Assembly (NCBI RefSeq): GCF_000176915.2
Contig: NC_014844.1
Span: forward strand, 2,170,001-2,234,000
Reading direction: 5' to 3'
DNA length: 64,000 bases
From: Pseudodesulfovibrio aespoeensis Aspo-2
GTDB taxonomy: Bacteria; Desulfobacterota; Desulfovibrionia; Desulfovibrionales; Desulfovibrionaceae
A model generated the notes under the pieces. That model saw only the letters and a list, made by a program, of their open reading frames with translations, did not search any database and was not told the origin of the DNA. The stretch's first letter is position 1, and each line of letters begins with the position of its first letter. Made by a program: the position numbers and the translations under genes. Of the stretch, positions 60,708 to 64,000 are shown in pieces.

Positions 60708-61907
60708 ATGTTCACCGAAATCGAATTGAAAAAATATGCCCAAACCCTGTGGTGGGGCCTGACCACCGCCCGCACCAGGCCATACGCCCCAGGCGACAAC
60801 ATCCTGCTCCGCTTCGACGCCCCTGCCCTGCCCCTGGCCGAAGCAGTCTTTGACATGCTCATCGAAAAAGGGCTCAACCCCGTGGCCCGGCAGAACATGA
60901 CCACGGCCATGGACCTGTCCTTCTACGGCAAGGGCAGCCAGGACCAGCTCACGGCTGTCCCGGCTGGCGACAAGGAGCTGGTGGGCAACCTGAACGGACT
61001 CATCTCGCTCATCGCACCCGCCTCCCTGACCCATCTGCAGGACGTGGACCCAAAAAAGATCGGCCAGGCCGCCGTGGCCCGCAAGTTCATGCGCGACATC
61101 ATGGAGCAGCGCGAGCAGACCGGCGACTTCGGCTGGACCCTGTGCGTGTACCCGACCGCGGCCCTGGCCGAGTCCGCCGGGCTGACCATGGCCGAGTTCA
61201 AGGCCCAGGTGGTGCGCGCCTGCTTCCTCGACCATGAGGACCCGCCCGCCAAGTGGACCGAAATCTTTGCCGAGGCCGAGAAGGTCAAGGCGTGGCTCAA
61301 CGGGCTGGACATCAAAAGCCTGCGCGTCACCTCCGAGAACACCGACCTGACCGTGACGCCGGGCAGGGACCGCCGCTGGCTCGGCGTCTCGGGTCACAAC
61401 ATTCCGAGCTTCGAGATATTCCTCTCGCCCGACTGGCGCGGCACCGAGGGCGTCTACTACGCGGACCAGCCCTCCTATCGCTCCGGCAACTACGTCGAAG
61501 GCGTACGCCTGACCTTTGAAAAGGGCATTGCCGTCAAGACAGAGGCCAAGGTGGGCGGCGAATTCGTGGCCAAACAGCTGACCCTGGACGAGGGAGCCAA
61601 CCGGCTGGGCGAATTCTCCCTGACCGACCGCCGCTTCTCCAAGATCACCGCTTTCATGGCCAATACCCTGTTCGACGAGAACTTCGGCGGCGACCAGGGC
61701 AACTGCCACGTGGCCGTGGGAGCGTCCTATTCCGACACCTATGCCGGAGACCAGTCCACCCTGGACGCGGACAAGAAGCGCGACCTCGGCTTCAACGACT
61801 CGGCCCTGCACTGGGACCTTGTCAGCACCGAGCGCAAGACCGTCACCGCCACCCTGGCCGACGGCCAGGAACTGATCATCTACAAAGACGGGGAATTCCA
61901 GTATTAA
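60708..61907 (+). CDS. M29-family aminopeptidase
   Basis: A 399-residue metallo-aminopeptidase of the AmpS/aminopeptidase T type (family M29), with the co-catalytic metal site in the C-terminal half: glutamate in GHNIPSFEIF, glutamate in RLGEFSLTD, histidine in GNCHVAVG and the HxD of ALHWDLV. It trims N-terminal residues in the cytoplasm. ATG 60708 has AAGGA upstream. Stand-alone between the ferredoxin and the MoeA gene. Confidence 0.9.
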   Translation: MFTEIELKKYAQTLWWGLTTARTRPYAPGDNILLRFDAPALPLAEAVFDMLIEKGLNPVARQNMTTAMDLSFYGKGSQDQLTAVPAGDKELVGNLNGLISLIAPASLTHLQDVDPKKIGQAAVARKFMRDIMEQREQTGDFGWTLCVYPTAALAESAGLTMAEFKAQVVRACFLDHEDPPAKWTEIFAEAEKVKAWLNGLDIKSLRVTSENTDLTVTPGRDRRWLGVSGHNIPSFEIFLSPDWRGTEGVYYADQPSYRSGNYVEGVRLTFEKGIAVKTEAKVGGEFVAKQLTLDEGANRLGEFSLTDRRFSKITAFMANTLFDENFGGDQGNCHVAVGASYSDTYAGDQSTLDADKKRDLGFNDSALHWDLVSTERKTVTATLADGQELIIYKDGEFQY

Positions 61908-61953
61908 CAGGCAGTCAATGCCGCAGGAACAGGACATAACCAGGGAGGCCCGC

Positions 61954-63909
61954 ATGGCCAAACGGAACATCTATCTCGAAACCATCCCCGTGGAGGAGGC
62001 CGTGGACCGCGCCAAGGCGGCGCTTGACCGCATAAGCCTGCTCGCCACCGAAACCGTGCCCACCCATCTGGCCGCGGGCCGGGTCACGGCAGGGCCGATC
62101 TATGCCCGCTGCTCGTCGCCCACCTTCCACGCCGCGGCCATGGACGGCATCGCCGTGCGCGCCGAGGCCACCTTTGCCGCGCGCGAGGACCAGCCCGTAT
62201 CCCTGAGCCACGGCACGGGATTCGTCTTCGTCAACACCGGCAATCCCCTGCCCGAGGGCATGAACGCTGTGATCATGATCGAGAACGTGGTCCAAAAGGA
62301 CGATATCACGGCGCTCATCGACGCCCCGGCCTTCCCCTGGCAGCACGTCCGCCGCATCGGCGAGGACATCGTGGCCACCGAACTGCTCATTTCCCAGTTC
62401 CGCCAGCTCATGCCGTGCGACATCGGCGCCCTGCTCTCGGCAGGCATCTACGAGGTCCAAGTGCGCGAGCGCGTCAGGGCCGTGTTCCTGCCCACGGGCG
62501 ACGAGGTGCTCGACTTCAAGGACAGGCCAGAGCCGCAGGCCGGGCAGGTCATCGAATCCAACTCCCAGGTGTTCATGGCCTACGCCGCCTCCTGGGGCAT
62601 CGACGCGAGCTATACCCCGCCAGTGCCCGACCACGAGGAAACCTTGCGCCAGGCCGTGCTCGACGGGCTGGCCGCAGGCAACCATGCGGTCATCGTGGGC
62701 GCAGGCTCCAGCGCGGGCAGCAAGGATTATTCGAAGCGGGTCTTCGAGTCCCTGGGCCGGGTGCTGGTCCACGGCATCTCGGTCATGCCCGGCAAGCCGA
62801 CCCTGGTGGCCGTGACCGACGAACGCAGCGGCCATCCGGGCCGCCTGCTTGTGGGCGCGCCCGGCTACCCGGTCAGCGCCGTGGTCTGCCACGAGAAAAT
62901 CCTGGCCCCGGTCCTCTCCTGGCTCATGGGCGCGACCCCGCCCGAACGTGCCACCGCCGAAGTGGTGCTGGCCCGCAAGACACCCTCCAAGCCGGGCATG
63001 CGCGAGGCGTTGCGGCTGGCCGCCGGACGCATCAATGAACGCATCGTGGCCGCCCCGCTGGCGCGCGGCGCGGGCATGATCACCACCATGACCCGGGCCC
63101 AGGCCGTGACCTACATCCCCGAGGAATCCGAAGGCGTGGACGAGGGCGAGACCATCACCGCCGAGCTGCTGGTCCCCCTGGCCGATCTTGACCGCGTCCT
63201 GGTCCATGTGGGCAGCCACGACAACACCATCGACCTGCTGGCCAACGAGCTGATGGGGCTGGCCGAGCCGCTGCGGCTGGTGTCGAGCCACGCCGGGAGC
63301 ATGGGCGGCCTGAACGCCCTCAAGGCCGGGTCCGCCCTGTTCGCGGGCGCGCACCTGTTCGACCCGGAGACCGCCGACTTCAACTTCCCGTTCATCGCCC
63401 GCTATCTCAAGGGGCTGGACGTGACCGTGGTCAACCTCGCCATCCGCCACCAGGGGTTGATCGTGGCCAGGGGCAACCCCCTGTCCATCCTCGGCGTCGA
63501 GGATCTGGCGCGCGAGGACGTGCTCTTCATCAACCGCCAGCGCGGGGCAGGCACCCGCATCCTGCTCGACCATCACCTCAAGACCGCCGACATCTCGCCG
63601 CGCGTGGTCCGGGGCTATGACAACGAGGAATTCACGCACATGGCCGTGGCCGTCAACGTGCTCACCGGCGCGGCCTCCTGCGGCCTGGGCATCTTTGCCG
63701 CGGCCAAGGCGCTTGATCTCGACTTCGTGCCCCTGGCCCGCGAGCGGTACGATCTGGTCATCCCCACGGCGCACATGGAAGACCCACGCATCGTCACCCT
63801 GCTGGCGACCATCCGCAAAGAGGCCGTCAAGACCGCCATCAATGCGCTGGGCGGCTACGAAACAGATCTCACCGGCCAGATCATGCGCCCCGGCATGGGC
63901 CTGGGTTGA
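61954..63909 (+). CDS. moeA: MoeA molybdopterin molybdenumtransferase fused to periplasmic-binding-like domain
   Basis: A 651-residue fusion. Residues about 1-410 are MoeA (FHAAAMDGIAVRAE, NTGNPLPEGMNAVI, LPTGDEV, GAGSSAGSKDY, VMPGKPT and GAPGYPVSA), which inserts molybdenum or tungsten into MPT-AMP. Residues about 420-651 form a LysR-substrate or molybdate-binding-like domain (VGSHDNTIDLLANELM; FINRQRGAGTRILLDHHL) without a signal peptide, so it stays in the cytoplasm; it might bind the oxyanion. AGGGAGG precedes the ATG. Confidence 0.9.
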   Translation: MAKRNIYLETIPVEEAVDRAKAALDRISLLATETVPTHLAAGRVTAGPIYARCSSPTFHAAAMDGIAVRAEATFAAREDQPVSLSHGTGFVFVNTGNPLPEGMNAVIMIENVVQKDDITALIDAPAFPWQHVRRIGEDIVATELLISQFRQLMPCDIGALLSAGIYEVQVRERVRAVFLPTGDEVLDFKDRPEPQAGQVIESNSQVFMAYAASWGIDASYTPPVPDHEETLRQAVLDGLAAGNHAVIVGAGSSAGSKDYSKRVFESLGRVLVHGISVMPGKPTLVAVTDERSGHPGRLLVGAPGYPVSAVVCHEKILAPVLSWLMGATPPERATAEVVLARKTPSKPGMREALRLAAGRINERIVAAPLARGAGMITTMTRAQAVTYIPEESEGVDEGETITAELLVPLADLDRVLVHVGSHDNTIDLLANELMGLAEPLRLVSSHAGSMGGLNALKAGSALFAGAHLFDPETADFNFPFIARYLKGLDVTVVNLAIRHQGLIVARGNPLSILGVEDLAREDVLFINRQRGAGTRILLDHHLKTADISPRVVRGYDNEEFTHMAVAVNVLTGAASCGLGIFAAAKALDLDFVPLARERYDLVIPTAHMEDPRIVTLLATIRKEAVKTAINALGGYETDLTGQIMRPGMGLG

Positions 63910-63927
63910 GAAAAGGAAGCAAAGCCC

Positions 63928-64000
63928 ATGTCGTCACACACGGCCCTCGTGGTCATCGATGTCCAGAACGTCATGTTCGAAACCCCTGGTTACGACCTGT
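63928..64000 (+). CDS. Isochorismatase-like cysteine hydrolase, 5' end only
   Basis: Only about 24 residues are present before the window edge (MSSHTALVVIDVQNVMFETP). The VVIDVQN motif with the first aspartate of the catalytic triad is typical of the isochorismatase-like cysteine hydrolase family. GGAA is upstream. Specific reaction unknown. Confidence 0.7.
   Translation, partial: MSSHTALVVIDVQNVMFETPGYDL

Noticed and set aside
1-64000. CRISPR arrays, insertion sequences, prophage or integrase genes
   Set aside because: No regularly spaced repeats, transposase motifs or flanking inverted repeats were seen anywhere in the window.

Overview
The window is high-GC, gene-dense bacterial chromosome. 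Gene content points to a sulfate-reducing member of the Desulfovibrionaceae, possibly Pseudodesulfovibrio-like. The pointers are a ferredoxin matching the Desulfovibrio africanus ferredoxin III pattern, a DVU0298-type HEAT-like protein, a monofunctional IMP cyclohydrolase, a candidate selenoprotein and a sigma-54 flagellar operon. Genus placement is inference. I saw no CRISPR array, insertion sequence or phage genes.

Region 1 (1-10912, minus strand) is a sugar and surface-glycan operon read right to left: HAD phosphatase, APH-like kinase, an HldE-type bifunctional enzyme with its two domains in the reverse of the E. coli order, an unrecognised 318-residue protein, a GmhA-like SIS isomerase, an NAD-dependent epimerase, a two-subunit transketolase, a methyltransferase, a radical SAM/SPASM enzyme, a WbuC-type cupin and an SDR cut by the window edge. 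Together they look like a self-contained heptose module in which transketolase supplies sedoheptulose 7-phosphate. Region 2 (11053-14957, plus) has a GT2-GtrA fusion, a GT39-like membrane protein and a GT9 heptosyltransferase. Region 3 (15003-27042, plus) is a near-complete legionaminic acid locus (legB, legC, legI, legG, ptmE, ptmF, legF, ptmA) followed by a HisF/HisH/N-acetyl-sugar amidotransferase trio for acetamidino groups and a surface-carbohydrate protein.

Region 4 (27072-33943) is a signalling cluster: a CbrX-like small protein, an SLC5-histidine kinase fusion, a receiver, a second kinase, and a REC-PAS-kinase gene interrupted by an in-frame TAA. A small membrane protein and a PilZ protein follow on the other strand. 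Region 5 (34092-36909) is a Feo iron(II) uptake operon with Fur-box-like palindromes. Region 6 (36955-39983, minus) holds hflX, which appears to start at AUA, IMP cyclohydrolase and a TPR protein. Region 7 (40358-46466, plus) is the flgB-flgC-fliE-fliF-fliG-fliH-fliI operon behind a sigma-54 promoter.

Region 8 (46518-49567, minus) has a thioredoxin-type arsenate reductase, an AsmA-family protein and a MerR regulator. Region 9 (49647-56713, minus) is tRNA-Val, thrS, infC (AUA start inside thrS), rpmI, rplT, pheS and pheT. Region 10 (56801-64000) holds a DsrE-like gene with an in-frame UGA and a SECIS-like hairpin just after it, a candidate selenoprotein that ordinary gene calling would truncate. 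It also has the DVU0298-like protein, a TPR protein, an unknown protein, a YkgJ-type cysteine-cluster protein, a ferredoxin, an M29 aminopeptidase, a MoeA-periplasmic-binding fusion and the start of an isochorismatase-like hydrolase.
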